The notes under the pieces: model-generated
What the model saw: only the letters and a program-made list of their open reading frames with translations
What the model was told of the DNA's origin: nothing
Database searches by the model: none
Origin: Bog-473 sp963737745
GTDB lineage: Bacteria; Actinomycetota; Acidimicrobiia; Acidimicrobiales; RAAP-2
Direction: 5' to 3'
Length of the DNA stretch: 64,000 nucleotides
NCBI GenBank assembly: GCA_963737745.1
Contig: CAVTTR010000002.1
Location: forward strand, 372,001-436,000
Position numbers and translations under genes: made by a program
In this document: one piece after another, positions 15,911 to 24,834 of the stretch
Position numbering within the stretch: position 1 is the stretch's first letter
How the letters are laid out: every line of letters starts with the position of its first letter

Positions 15911-16705
15911 ATGGCGAATTTCACCGCGAAAGATGTGCAGGCGCTGCGTCAGTCCACGGGGGCCGGCATGCTCGACGCCAAGCGGGCCTTGGAGGAGAAT
16001 GACGGCAACATGGACGAGGCCGCGCAATGGCTGCGCCTGCAGGGCTTGGCCGGAGCGGCCAAGCGCGAGGAGCGCGAGGCTTCCCAGGGTGCCGTCTCCG
16101 CCGTTCGCAACGGTGACGCGGCTGCGGTCGTCGAGCTGCGCTGTGAGACGGACTTCGTGGCCAAGGCCGACGAGTTCGTGGCTCTGACCGATGAATTGGG
16201 CGCTCTGGTAGCGGCCAAGGGTGAAGCAGCGGCGAGCGAGCTCAACGATGAGATCGATCGGCTGCGCGTGACCCTCAAGGAGAACATCTCGATCGGTCGG
16301 GTACGGCGCCTCGTGGCCGAAGACGGCCAGGTGGTGGACACCTACCTCCACCAGCAGGCCGGGCGTGGCGTCAACGCCGTGGCAGTGGTCATCGACGGTG
16401 GCGACGAGGACCTGGCGCACAACATCGCCGTCCACATCGCCTTCACCAAGCCGGCCTACCTGAGCCGGGACGACGTGCCCGAGGCGGACATCACGGCGGA
16501 ACGGGCAACCGTGGCCGAGATCAGCCGCAACGAGGGAAAGCCCGAGGCTGCTCTGGACAAGATCGTCGACGGGCGCATGAACGGCTGGTTCAAGGAACGA
16601 GTCCTCTTGGACCAGTCCTACGTGAGGGACGAGAAGCAAACGATCGCGGGCATGCTCGGGTCAGCGCGGATCGTGGCCTTCGCGCAGGTCGTCATCGGCG
16701 CCTGA
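15911..16705 (+). CDS. tsf: Elongation factor Ts
   Basis: 264 residues beginning two bases after the rpsB stop. The UBA-like N-terminal domain ANFTAKDVQALRQSTGAGMLDAKRALEENDGNMDEAAQWLR is followed by the core with VVELRCETDFVAKADEF (the TDFV motif that contacts EF-Tu) and the coiled-coil/C-terminal module ending in ARIVAFAQVVIGA. It catalyses GDP release from EF-Tu. Length and motifs are normal for an actinobacterial EF-Ts. Confidence 0.97.
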   Translation: MANFTAKDVQALRQSTGAGMLDAKRALEENDGNMDEAAQWLRLQGLAGAAKREEREASQGAVSAVRNGDAAAVVELRCETDFVAKADEFVALTDELGALVAAKGEAAASELNDEIDRLRVTLKENISIGRVRRLVAEDGQVVDTYLHQQAGRGVNAVAVVIDGGDEDLAHNIAVHIAFTKPAYLSRDDVPEADITAERATVAEISRNEGKPEAALDKIVDGRMNGWFKERVLLDQSYVRDEKQTIAGMLGSARIVAFAQVVIGA

Positions 16706-16718
16706 GGTCGAGCGCGAG

Positions 16719-17437
16719 GTGGAGAACCGCGGCGAATCGTCCTGAAGATGTCGGGGGAGGCGTTGGCCTCGTCGGCTTCCGACGAAACGATTGACGCCGC
16801 CACTGTGGAGCGCATGGCCAAGGAGATGGGTCATGCCATGCAGGGGGGCGACCTCGAGCTGGCCGTCGTCGTCGGCGGCGGCAACATCTGGCGCGGCACC
16901 ACCGGCGAGAGCGGCGGGATGGACCGGGCCACGTCGGACACGATGGGGATGTTGGGAACGGTCATCAATGCCCTCGCCCTGCAGGATGCGTTGGAGCACC
17001 AGGGCCAGCCCACGCGGGTCCTGAGTGCTCTCAACATGGCCGAGGTGGCCGAGCCCTATATCCGGCGGCGCGCCATCCGACATCTCGAAAAGGGCCGCAT
17101 CGTCGTCTTTGCCGCCGGCATGGGCAATCCCTTCTTCACCACCGACACCCCGGCCGCACTGCGCGCCGCCGAAATCGGCGCCGAGTTGCTCTGCAAGGGC
17201 ACCCACTCGGGGGTCGATGGCGTCTACTCGGCCGATCCCAAGCTCGACCCCGAGGCCACGCGCTACGACGAGATCTCCTTCATGGAGGTCATCAACCGTG
17301 ATCTTCGGGTCATGGACCTCACCGCCATCACGTTCTGCAAGGACAACAACCTTCCCATCAGGGTTTTCAACCTGATGATTCCCGGGAACATCCCACGCGC
17401 ACTCAGTGGTGAGCCAATCGGTACGCTGGTCCGCTAA
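16719..17437 (+). CDS. pyrH: Uridylate (UMP) kinase; start region probably damaged
   Basis: Hexameric UMP kinase of the amino acid kinase fold: ELAVVVGGGNIWRG, MDRATSDTMGMLGTVINALALQDALE, IVVFAAGMGNPFFTTDTPAALRA, LLCKGTHSGVDGVYSADP and AITFCKDNNLPIRVFNL. It phosphorylates UMP to UDP. The first in-frame ATG (16748) begins MSGEAL and would omit the conserved RRIVLK strand whose Lys contacts phosphate. That strand is encoded just upstream in the same frame but without a start codon. A GTG at 16719 (MENR) joins it if one base is added near 16730, so I take the gene from there. Stop overlaps the frr ATG (TAATG). Confidence 0.9.
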
Positions 17438-18006
17438 TGGACGACGACCTGGCCGGCCTAGTTCTCGAGGACACACGGGAAAAGATGCACAAGGCCATCG
17501 AGCACGTGCGTTCCGAGATGAGCAACGTGCGCACCGGCCGAGCCTCGTCGGCCCTGCTCGAGCCACTCATGGTGGACTACTACGGGACCTCGACCGCCCT
17601 GCGCCAGCTCGCCGGGTTCAGCGTGCCGGACGCCATGCTGCTGGTGGTGACGCCGTACGACAAGGGCTCGTTGGGCGCCATTGAGAAGGCGATCATGGGC
17701 TCGGACCTGGGTATCAACCCAACCAACGATGGCAACGTGATCAGATTGGCCTTTCCGCCACTCACCGAAGAAAGACGCAAGGAGTTGGTCAAGGTGGTAC
17801 GGCACAAGGCAGAGGAGGCCAAGGTGGCTGTGCGCAACTTGCGCCGGTCCGGGCGGCACGAGCTCGATGCGTTGCAGAAGGACGGATCACTCTCCACCGA
17901 CGAGTTGGAGCGCGTCGAGAAGGATCTGGACAAGATCACTCAAGAGCAGGTGGCCGCCATCGATCAATTGCTGGCGCACAAAGAGCGCGAGCTCCTGCAG
18001 GTTTGA
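17437..18006 (+). CDS. frr: Ribosome recycling factor
   Basis: 189 residues, the standard length. Domain I helices and the hinge are visible: EKMHKAIEHVRSEMSNVRTGRASSALLEPLMVDYYGT, LVVTPYDKGSLGAIEKAIMGSDLGINPTNDGNVIRLAFPPLTEERRKELVKVV, and the C-terminal helix LERVEKDLDKITQEQVAAIDQLLAHKERELL. With EF-G it splits post-termination ribosomes. Starts within the pyrH stop codon. Confidence 0.97.
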   Translation: MDDDLAGLVLEDTREKMHKAIEHVRSEMSNVRTGRASSALLEPLMVDYYGTSTALRQLAGFSVPDAMLLVVTPYDKGSLGAIEKAIMGSDLGINPTNDGNVIRLAFPPLTEERRKELVKVVRHKAEEAKVAVRNLRRSGRHELDALQKDGSLSTDELERVEKDLDKITQEQVAAIDQLLAHKERELLQV

Positions 18007-18020
18007 GGGGGACAGAGACA

Positions 18021-19550
18021 ATGGCCGACGACACAGACGGATTCGAAGAAGAGGGCGACGCGGACAGCAATGGCCCCGCCGACTTCGTCGACGCCACCGA
18101 TGTCGAGGAGGAGCCCCCGAGTTATCGCTCGGGTCGGGTGCGGATCATCGGTGCTGAGCCGGCGGGCGATGCCGTACGTGAGGTCACCGGCCCCGTCGTC
18201 GAAGAGAACCCCGACATGCCGCACTGGAACGATGCGCCGACGGGCCAGGTGCCGGCCATCCTCGACCGCGGGAATGGTGACGAGCAGGCTCTGGCGCCCC
18301 CCACCTGGCGCGAGGAGGACACCGACTGGGCGGCGCACGAAGAGCTCTTCGAACCCTCGATGCTCTCCGACGAGCTCCCGGCCGTGGGCTCCATGATGAA
18401 CAACAACAACGACCTGGTGGACATGGAACGCCAGCCGTGGCGCTTCGATGCCCTCGACCTCCCCGACGACGACACCTTGGTGATCGAGCCCGAGGAGGAG
18501 CCCGAACCCGTCCAGGTGCGGGTCGTCCCGGCCGCTCCTTTCGGGGTGAGCAATCCATCCTCGGCTGAGGCCCCGGCGCACGCCATGGCGTCGGTTCCCA
18601 CTTCCGTCGGGCGCGCCGACTCCCGACTGACGCCACCCGTGCCTCCGCAGCCGCGTGTGCGGGCGCCACGAAGCACCCGCCTGAGCGATGAGTCGCCCAA
18701 CGGGAACATCGGCCGCACCGGTGGTACGGCCGGGCGCAACATGCAGCTGGCCTGGGGATCGGGCTTATTGCTCGGTGTGGTGGCGCTCGTGTGTGCCCAC
18801 TTCGGCAGCGTGTCCTCCATGGTCATCATCTCCATCGTCGTGCTCTTCGCCGGAGCCGAAGGTTTCGCCGCATTTCGCACCGCCAAATACCATCCGGCCA
18901 CGCTGCTCGGCCTGGTGGCGATCCTCTCGTTGCTCGTCGAGACCTACAACAAGGGCGTGGCCGCCCTGCCGCTCGTTCTCGTCATGCTCGTGGCGGCCAC
19001 CTTCTTGTGGTTCATGGCCCGGGTGGAACCGGCGGCCGATCCGGTGGCCGGAATGTCCTCCACCATTTTCATCGTGGCCTGGATCGGCGGGTTCGGTTCC
19101 TTCGGTGCGCTTCTCCTCAACCCCACCCTGTTCCCGCATCGTCACGGCGTGGCCTTCCTGTTGGCCGCGGTGATCACCACGGTGGCGGGCGACGTGGCCT
19201 CGCTTCTGGTCGGATCGGCCTTCGGACGACATCCGCTGGCCCCCTCCATCAGCCCGAACAAGAGCTGGGAAGGATTCCTCGGCGGTGCGGTGGCCACCAT
19301 TTTGGTGGCGGTCATCGTCGTGCACTTCATCCATCCCTGGACCATCAGCAAGGCCCTGGTGCTCGGCGTCGTGGTGGCCATCGTCGCCCCCCTGGGCGAT
19401 CTGAGCCAGTCGATGATCAAGCGTCACCTGGGTGTGAAGGACATGAGCCGCCTGATGCCCGGCCACGGAGGCATCCTCGACCGCGTGGACGGGCTTCTCT
19501 TCGTCCTGCCCGCCACGTATTTCGTGGTCAAAGCGTTTCACCTCGGGTGA
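18021..19550 (+). CDS. cdsA: Phosphatidate cytidylyltransferase with long acidic N-terminal extension
   Basis: 509 residues; start ATG 18021 behind GAGGGGG. Residues about 1-235 are acidic, Pro-rich and probably disordered, without a recognised domain. From about 245 on there are eight or so membrane segments, ending in the CDP-diglyceride synthase signature SPNKSWEGFLGGA, then PLGDLSQSMIKRHLGVKDMSRLMPGHGGILDRVDGL. It makes CDP-diacylglycerol from phosphatidate and CTP at the inner membrane. The catalytic part is of normal size (about 265 residues), so the extension nearly doubles the protein. Follows frr by 14 bases and is followed by dxr. Confidence 0.93.
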   Translation: MADDTDGFEEEGDADSNGPADFVDATDVEEEPPSYRSGRVRIIGAEPAGDAVREVTGPVVEENPDMPHWNDAPTGQVPAILDRGNGDEQALAPPTWREEDTDWAAHEELFEPSMLSDELPAVGSMMNNNNDLVDMERQPWRFDALDLPDDDTLVIEPEEEPEPVQVRVVPAAPFGVSNPSSAEAPAHAMASVPTSVGRADSRLTPPVPPQPRVRAPRSTRLSDESPNGNIGRTGGTAGRNMQLAWGSGLLLGVVALVCAHFGSVSSMVIISIVVLFAGAEGFAAFRTAKYHPATLLGLVAILSLLVETYNKGVAALPLVLVMLVAATFLWFMARVEPAADPVAGMSSTIFIVAWIGGFGSFGALLLNPTLFPHRHGVAFLLAAVITTVAGDVASLLVGSAFGRHPLAPSISPNKSWEGFLGGAVATILVAVIVVHFIHPWTISKALVLGVVVAIVAPLGDLSQSMIKRHLGVKDMSRLMPGHGGILDRVDGLLFVLPATYFVVKAFHLG

Positions 19551-19554
19551 GTTG

Positions 19555-20742
19555 ATGCGCACGGTCAGCCTGCTGGGTTCGACAGGTTCAATTGGCACCC
19601 AGGCCGTCGACGTGTTGTTGGGCGAGCCCGAGCGATTTCGCGTCGTCGCACTGGCGGCGCAGAGCTCGACCGAGACCTTGCTGGCCCAGGCCTCGATCTT
19701 GCGCCCCGAGATCGTCGTCATCGGGGAGGAGTCCCTCTACGGCGTGGTGCGCGATGGCGTCCCGGCCGGTACCGAGGTCCTGGTGGGCATCCCGGGTCTC
19801 GTGGCGGCGGCCGCCGCGGCCGATGTCGTGCTCAACGCCGTGGTCGGCTTCGCCGGACTGCCGGTCACCATGGCCGCCCTCGAAGCAGGCAAGCGCTTGG
19901 CGCTGGCCAACAAGGAGTCCCTGATCGCCGGCGCCCCGGTGGTGCAAAAGGCCCGGCGCACACCCGGGGCCGAAATCGTGCCGGTGGATTCCGAGCACTG
20001 TGCCGTCCACCAGTGCCTGGCCGCCCTCGACAGTCAGACTGCGGTGAGCCGTCTTCTCCTGACGGCCTCGGGCGGACCATTCCGGGGTCGGACGCCGGCG
20101 GAGTTGGAGGCGGTGACCGTCGCCGATGCGCTGGCCCACCCCACCTGGAGCATGGGTCCCAAAATCACCATCGACTCGTCGACCCTCATGAACAAGGGCC
20201 TCGAGGTGATCGAAGCACACGAGCTGTTCGGCATCACCTACGACCGGATCGACATCGTGGTGCACCCGCAATCCATCGTGCACTCGATGGTGGAGCTGCG
20301 TGATGGGTCCACGCTGGCCCAGCTCTCCAACCCCGACATGCGGCTGCCGATCGGCTACGCCTTGGGTTGGCCCGATCGCTCCTCGGTCCCCTTCGGCGCC
20401 CTGGACTGGACGAGCCCGAGGACCTTGACCTTCGAGCCGCCGGACCGCGCCGTGTTCCGCTGTATCGATCTGGCCTATCAGGCCGGCATCAGCGGGGGGT
20501 CCGCCCCGGCCTGGCTCAGTGCGGCCAACGAGATCGCAGTGGAGGCGTTCCTGGCCGGTCAGATGACCTGGAGCGGCATCGCCGACGTGGTGGCCGAGAC
20601 CCTCGAGGCGTGGCGCGATGAGCCCATGGAGCAGGTCGAATCCGTCCTGGCCGCCGATGAAGAGGCGCGCGCTCGGGCCCGCGCCGTGGTGGCCCGCCGT
20701 ACTGGAGCAGGTACCGCGGAGGTAGCCTTACCCCTGGTATGA
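19555..20742 (+). CDS. dxr: 1-deoxy-D-xylulose 5-phosphate reductoisomerase
   Basis: 395 residues. NADPH-binding LLGSTGSIGTQAVDVL at the N-terminus, LANKESLIAGAPVV, EIVPVDSEHCAVHQCL and LLTASGGPFRGR around the metal and substrate site, TWSMGPKITIDSSTLMNKGLEVIEAHELFG, and the C-terminal helical domain. It carries out the second step of the MEP isoprenoid pathway, making 2-C-methyl-D-erythritol 4-phosphate. ATG 19555 is used; a TTG immediately before it is also in frame. Stop overlaps the rseP ATG (ATGA). ispG lies two genes downstream. Confidence 0.96.
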   Translation: MRTVSLLGSTGSIGTQAVDVLLGEPERFRVVALAAQSSTETLLAQASILRPEIVVIGEESLYGVVRDGVPAGTEVLVGIPGLVAAAAAADVVLNAVVGFAGLPVTMAALEAGKRLALANKESLIAGAPVVQKARRTPGAEIVPVDSEHCAVHQCLAALDSQTAVSRLLLTASGGPFRGRTPAELEAVTVADALAHPTWSMGPKITIDSSTLMNKGLEVIEAHELFGITYDRIDIVVHPQSIVHSMVELRDGSTLAQLSNPDMRLPIGYALGWPDRSSVPFGALDWTSPRTLTFEPPDRAVFRCIDLAYQAGISGGSAPAWLSAANEIAVEAFLAGQMTWSGIADVVAETLEAWRDEPMEQVESVLAADEEARARARAVVARRTGAGTAEVALPLV

Positions 20743-22091
20743 CGCTCATTGCCAAGGAGCCAAGCGCAGCGTCTGCCGCCTCGCAGGCGCCCCCGCCGAA
20801 CGGCCACGCGCCGACCCCGGCGGCCGAGAGCGCCAACGGGGGTCAGGTAGCGCGGCTGCTGATCGCACTGGCACTCATCACCGCCATCTTCTTGGTGACC
20901 GGCCTGGGCGACGTTCTGTTGTTCATCGTCATCATCGTGGCCATCGTCATGGTGCACGAGCTCGGCCACTTTGTGACGGCCAAGTGGGCGGGCATGAAGG
21001 TGACCGAGTACTTCGTCGGTTTCGGGCCCCGCCTGTGGTCCATACGCCGAGGCGAGACCGAGTACGGGGTCAAGGCCATTCCCGCCGGTGGTTACGTCAA
21101 GATCACCGGTTTCACCGTGCTCGAGGACGTGGCGGTCGAGGACGAACCGCGAACCTACCGCCAGCAGCCGTTCTGGAAGCGGATCATCGTGGGCTCCGCC
21201 GGGTCCGCCATGCACTTCGTGATCGCCTTCGTCTTGGCACTCATCAGCGTGCTGGCCTTCGGGATGGCGACGAATAACATCAAGATCACCTCGCTGGAGC
21301 ACTGGACGGGGGTGGGGCAGACGCCGGCGCAGCAGGCCGGCTTGAAGGCGGGCGACACCATCGTGTCGGTGAACGGCCATGCACTGAAGAACGTCAACAC
21401 TGTCCATGACGCCATCACGCGCTCGGTCGGCGTTCCCGTCACTCTCGGCGTGGAGCAAGACGGGCATCTGCGCCAGATCGTGGTCACGCCGCAGGATGGG
21501 CGAGGGGTGAAGGTCGGCAACATCACCTTGGCCCCCGCCAGCGAGAAGTCACCACAGGGATTCATCGGGATCAACGAAGGCTCCGCCACCGAGTCGGTGA
21601 ACCCGATCCGGGCCATAGGAAACGCCGGGACCTACCTCGGACAAGCGACCTCGGCCGAATTCTCCGCCCTGATTCACGTGTTCTCACCGAGCGGCATCAG
21701 CTCCATCTACCACCAGGTGACCAATTCGCACGATGCCACCCAGGCGGCGGATCACCCGTCGACATCCGAGCGGCCGGTCTCGCTCATCGGTGCCGGCAAC
21801 ATCGGCGTACAGGCCCTGCACCAGGGTGTCGAGTCCTTGCTGGCCCTGCTCATCGTGATCAACATCGCCTTCGCCCTGTTGAACATGCTGCCGATCATGC
21901 CCTTCGACGGGGGACATGTGGCCGTGGCGATCTACGAATGGATCCGCACGCGGAAGGGAAAGCCCTACTATCAAGCGGACATCACCAAGCTGATCCCGTA
22001 TCTGGCACCGGTTCTGGCCTTTCTCGTGCTGTTCGCCATTTCGGTCGTCTTCCTCGACATCGCCCATCCGCTGCAGAACGTCTTCCCCTGA
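20739..22091 (+). CDS. rseP: RIP (site-2) zinc metalloprotease, RseP/Rip1 family
   Basis: 450 residues. A Pro/Ala-rich head (about 1-36) precedes membrane segments; the zinc motif HELGH is at about 73-77, followed by FVTAKWAGMKVTEYFVGFGP and AIPAGGYVKITG. A PDZ domain spans about 185-270 (PAQQAGLKAGDTIVSVNGH). The second catalytic motif NMLPIMPFDGGHV, holding the third zinc ligand Asp, is at about 382-394. It cleaves transmembrane substrates such as anti-sigma factors within the membrane; in mycobacteria Rip1 acts on RskA-type anti-sigma factors, and an RskA-like protein is encoded at 61860. The dxr-rip-ispG order is typical of actinobacteria. Confidence 0.93.
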   Translation: MTLIAKEPSAASAASQAPPPNGHAPTPAAESANGGQVARLLIALALITAIFLVTGLGDVLLFIVIIVAIVMVHELGHFVTAKWAGMKVTEYFVGFGPRLWSIRRGETEYGVKAIPAGGYVKITGFTVLEDVAVEDEPRTYRQQPFWKRIIVGSAGSAMHFVIAFVLALISVLAFGMATNNIKITSLEHWTGVGQTPAQQAGLKAGDTIVSVNGHALKNVNTVHDAITRSVGVPVTLGVEQDGHLRQIVVTPQDGRGVKVGNITLAPASEKSPQGFIGINEGSATESVNPIRAIGNAGTYLGQATSAEFSALIHVFSPSGISSIYHQVTNSHDATQAADHPSTSERPVSLIGAGNIGVQALHQGVESLLALLIVINIAFALLNMLPIMPFDGGHVAVAIYEWIRTRKGKPYYQADITKLIPYLAPVLAFLVLFAISVVFLDIAHPLQNVFP

Positions 22092-22100
22092 TCGGAACCA

Positions 22101-23330
22101 ATGGACCTCTCCGCCTCCCTCCTCACGGCCCGCCGTCCCACCCGACGCATCACCCTCGGCGGTGTGCCGATCGGCGACGGGGCTCCCATCACCGTGCAGT
22201 CCATGACCACGACCAAGACGGCGGACGTCGACGGCACACTGGCCCAGATCTACGCGCTGGCGGCAGCCGGGGCGGACATCGTTCGCTGCACCTGTAACGA
22301 CGAGGGGGCCGCCATCGGCCTGGCCCAGATCGTCCCGCGTTCGCCGGTGCCGATCGTGGCCGACATCCACTTCCACCACGAGATGGCCTTGGCCGCGCTG
22401 GAGGCGGGCGTGCAGGGTCTGCGACTCAACCCCGGCAACCTCCGCAAGGAGGCCGAGATCAAACAGGTGGCCGCCGAGGCCCGCGACCGCGGGGTGCCCA
22501 TCCGCATCGGGGTCAATGCGGGTTCGCTGCATCCCGACATCTATGCCAAGTACGGGGGAGCCACCCCGGAAGCACTGGTCGAGTCGGCCCGCAACGAGCT
22601 GGCCTACTTCGAAGAGGTGGACTTCAATGACGTCAAGATCTCGGTCAAGGCCTCCTCGGTCGCCCTGATGATCGCGGCCTACCGGCTGGCCTCCGAGACC
22701 TTCGACCACCCCTTGCACCTCGGGGTGACCGAGGCCGGCCCGCCGCCCAGCGGGTTGGTCAAGGGGACGGCGGGCATCGCCACCCTTTTGGCCGAGGGCA
22801 TCGGGGACACCATCCGGTTCTCGCTCACCGCGGATCCGGTCGAGGAAGCCCGGGCCGGGCGTCAGCTGCTCGAATCACTCGGGCTGCGCGAGCGCAAGGG
22901 CCTCGACCTGATCGCGTGCCCCTCCTGCGGGCGGGCGCAGGTGGACGTGATCGCGGTGGCCAAAGAAGCCCAGGAGGCGCTCGAGAAGCTGAACCTTCCG
23001 ATCCAGGTTGCGGTCATGGGATGCGTGGTCAACGGTCCGGGCGAAGCGCGCGAAGCCGACATTGGCATCGCGGCGGGCAAGAACAAGGGGCATCTGTTCA
23101 TCCGCGGCAAGATCATCCGGGTCGTGCCCGAAGACGGCATGGTCCAGGCCCTGGTCGAAGAGGCCGAGCGCCTGGTGGCCGAGGGTGTCGAGGCCCGCAT
23201 CGCGGCGGCCGATGCCGGCGCCGAGGCGGAAGCGGAGGCGGACCGCCGCGAGCTGCTCGAGTCGACCGGCGTGGATCCGAACCACACCTCGGCCAAAATC
23301 GAGACGATTCACCGCCGCGCCACGAGCTGA
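22101..23330 (+). CDS. ispG: 4-hydroxy-3-methylbut-2-enyl diphosphate synthase (flavodoxin/ferredoxin)
   Basis: 409 residues. TIM-barrel motifs VPIGDGAPITVQSMTTTKTADVD, ADIHFHHEMALAALEAGVQGLRLNPGN, IRIGVNAGSL and LHLGVTEAGPPPSGLVKGTAGI. The [4Fe-4S] cluster cysteines are in CPSCGRAQVD (about 273 and 276) and MGCVVNGPGEAREADIGIA (about 308). It converts methylerythritol cyclodiphosphate to HMBPP, the penultimate MEP step. The C-terminus is Ala/Glu-rich. A weak hairpin (GGGGT-TCGAG-ACCCC, 23331-23345) follows the stop. Confidence 0.96.
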   Translation: MDLSASLLTARRPTRRITLGGVPIGDGAPITVQSMTTTKTADVDGTLAQIYALAAAGADIVRCTCNDEGAAIGLAQIVPRSPVPIVADIHFHHEMALAALEAGVQGLRLNPGNLRKEAEIKQVAAEARDRGVPIRIGVNAGSLHPDIYAKYGGATPEALVESARNELAYFEEVDFNDVKISVKASSVALMIAAYRLASETFDHPLHLGVTEAGPPPSGLVKGTAGIATLLAEGIGDTIRFSLTADPVEEARAGRQLLESLGLRERKGLDLIACPSCGRAQVDVIAVAKEAQEALEKLNLPIQVAVMGCVVNGPGEAREADIGIAAGKNKGHLFIRGKIIRVVPEDGMVQALVEEAERLVAEGVEARIAAADAGAEAEAEADRRELLESTGVDPNHTSAKIETIHRRATS

Positions 23331-23374
23331 GGGGTTCGAGACCCCATTCTCAACAGGCACTGTTCTCGCCCCAC

Positions 23375-23380
23375 TAACGT
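23375..23380 (+). promoter_or_regulatory. Leaderless-type -10 box of proS
   Basis: TAACGT, then GCCCCCCC (8 bases), then the ATG at 23389. The intervening bases cannot pair with 16S rRNA, making a leaderless transcript likely. Confidence 0.55.
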
Positions 23381-23388
23381 GCCCCCCC

Positions 23389-24801
23389 ATGGCCAAGGGC
23401 GCAATCGTGACCAGGGCGGAGGACTTCCCCCGCTGGTACCAAGAGGTGATCGCCCGGGCCGAACTGGCCGACAACGGGCCGGTACGCGGGACGATGGTCA
23501 TCCGTCCGTGGGGCTATGGCATCTGGGAGCTCCTGCAGGCGGAGCTCGACCGGCGCATTAAGGAAGCGGGGGCGGAGAACGCCTATTTCCCGCTGTTCAT
23601 CCCCGAGTCGTTCCTGAGCCTCGAAGCCGAGCACGTCGAAGGCTTCAGTCCCGAGTTGGCCGTGGTGACCCACGCCGGGGGCAAGAAGCTCGAGGAGCCC
23701 GTGGTCGTGCGTCCCACCAGCGAGACCGTGATCAACAGCTTCTTCGCCAAGTGGATTCAGAGCCACCGTGACCTTCCCCTCTTGATCAACCAATGGGCCA
23801 ACGTGGTGCGATGGGAGCTGCGGCCCCGGCTCTTCCTCCGCACCACCGAGTTCCTCTGGCAGGAGGGCCACACCGCCCACGCCACCGAGTCCGAGGCACG
23901 GGCCTATGCGCTCCAAATCCTGCGCGACGTCTACCTGGCCACCATGGTGGACGTGGCGGCCATGCCCGTGCTGACCGGGCACAAGACGGCGCGGGAACGT
24001 TTTGCCGGAGCGACGCGGACGTGGACCTGCGAGGGAATGATGGGTGACGGCAAGGCGCTGCAGATGGGAACCAGCCACGAGTTGGGCCAGAACTTCTCCC
24101 GCGCTTTTGACATCACCTATACCAACACCGAAGGCGTGCTGGAGCACGTCTGGCAGACCTCGTGGGGTGTCTCGACCCGTCTGATCGGCGCACTGGTCAT
24201 GGGCCACGGCGACGATTTCGGCTTGCGACTGCCTCCGGCCCTCGCCCCCTCCCAGGTGGTGGTGCTGCTGATCAAAGACGAAGAGGGCGTGCGGGCCGCG
24301 GCCGAGGCGTTGGTGACGGAGTTGCGAGCCGACGGACATAGGGTGCGTCTCGACGATCGTACGGGCACCAGCTTCGGGCGTCGAAGCGTGGACTGGGAGC
24401 TCAAGGGCGTCCCCGTCCGGGTGGAGATCGGGCCCCGGGATCTGGTGGAGGGGAACGTGACCGTGGTGACCAGACACACCCGGGCCAAGGAGACAGTGCC
24501 GCTGGCCGCCGTGCGCACCTCGGTCACCGAGATCCTCGGGCGCGCGGGTCCCGAACTGCTGGCGGAGGCCACCGCCAGCCGTGAAGAACGCACGGCGGAC
24601 GTGGGCAGCCTGGAGGAGGCGATCGAGGCCGCCAGTACGGGGTTTGCCCGGATTCCCGGCCGTGCGCTGGGAGACGATGGCGAGGACCGGCTCGGCACGC
24701 ATGCCCTCTCGATTCGCTGCCTGCAGCGCCCCGACGGAAGCCTGGCCGAAGTCGGGGACGACGAAGCGGAGCTCACCGCGGTGGTCGCCCGGTCGTATTG
24801 A
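23389..24801 (+). CDS. proS: Prolyl-tRNA synthetase, archaeal/eukaryotic (type 3) form
   Basis: 470 residues, matching the compact ProS type 3 rather than the 570-residue bacterial form with an INS editing domain. Class II motif 1-3 regions: VRGTMVIRPWGYGIWELLQAELDRRIKEAGAENAYFPLFIP, RPTSETVINSFFAKWIQSHRDLPLLINQWANVVRWE, FLRTTEFLWQEGHTAHAT, WTCEGMMGDGKALQMGTSHELGQNF and VLEHVWQTSWGVSTRLIGALVMGHGDD. An anticodon-binding domain and a C-terminal module follow. It charges tRNA-Pro in the cytoplasm. A handful of bacterial lineages carry this form, probably from an old transfer. Confidence 0.94.
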   Translation: MAKGAIVTRAEDFPRWYQEVIARAELADNGPVRGTMVIRPWGYGIWELLQAELDRRIKEAGAENAYFPLFIPESFLSLEAEHVEGFSPELAVVTHAGGKKLEEPVVVRPTSETVINSFFAKWIQSHRDLPLLINQWANVVRWELRPRLFLRTTEFLWQEGHTAHATESEARAYALQILRDVYLATMVDVAAMPVLTGHKTARERFAGATRTWTCEGMMGDGKALQMGTSHELGQNFSRAFDITYTNTEGVLEHVWQTSWGVSTRLIGALVMGHGDDFGLRLPPALAPSQVVVLLIKDEEGVRAAAEALVTELRADGHRVRLDDRTGTSFGRRSVDWELKGVPVRVEIGPRDLVEGNVTVVTRHTRAKETVPLAAVRTSVTEILGRAGPELLAEATASREERTADVGSLEEAIEAASTGFARIPGRALGDDGEDRLGTHALSIRCLQRPDGSLAEVGDDEAELTAVVARSY

Positions 24802-24834
24802 ATGGCGTCGACGAGCAGGAGTAGGGGGATCAGG

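Noticed and set aside
23331..23345. GGGGT-TCGAG-ACCCC hairpin after ispG as a terminator
   Set aside because: Only five base pairs and no T run; too weak to call.
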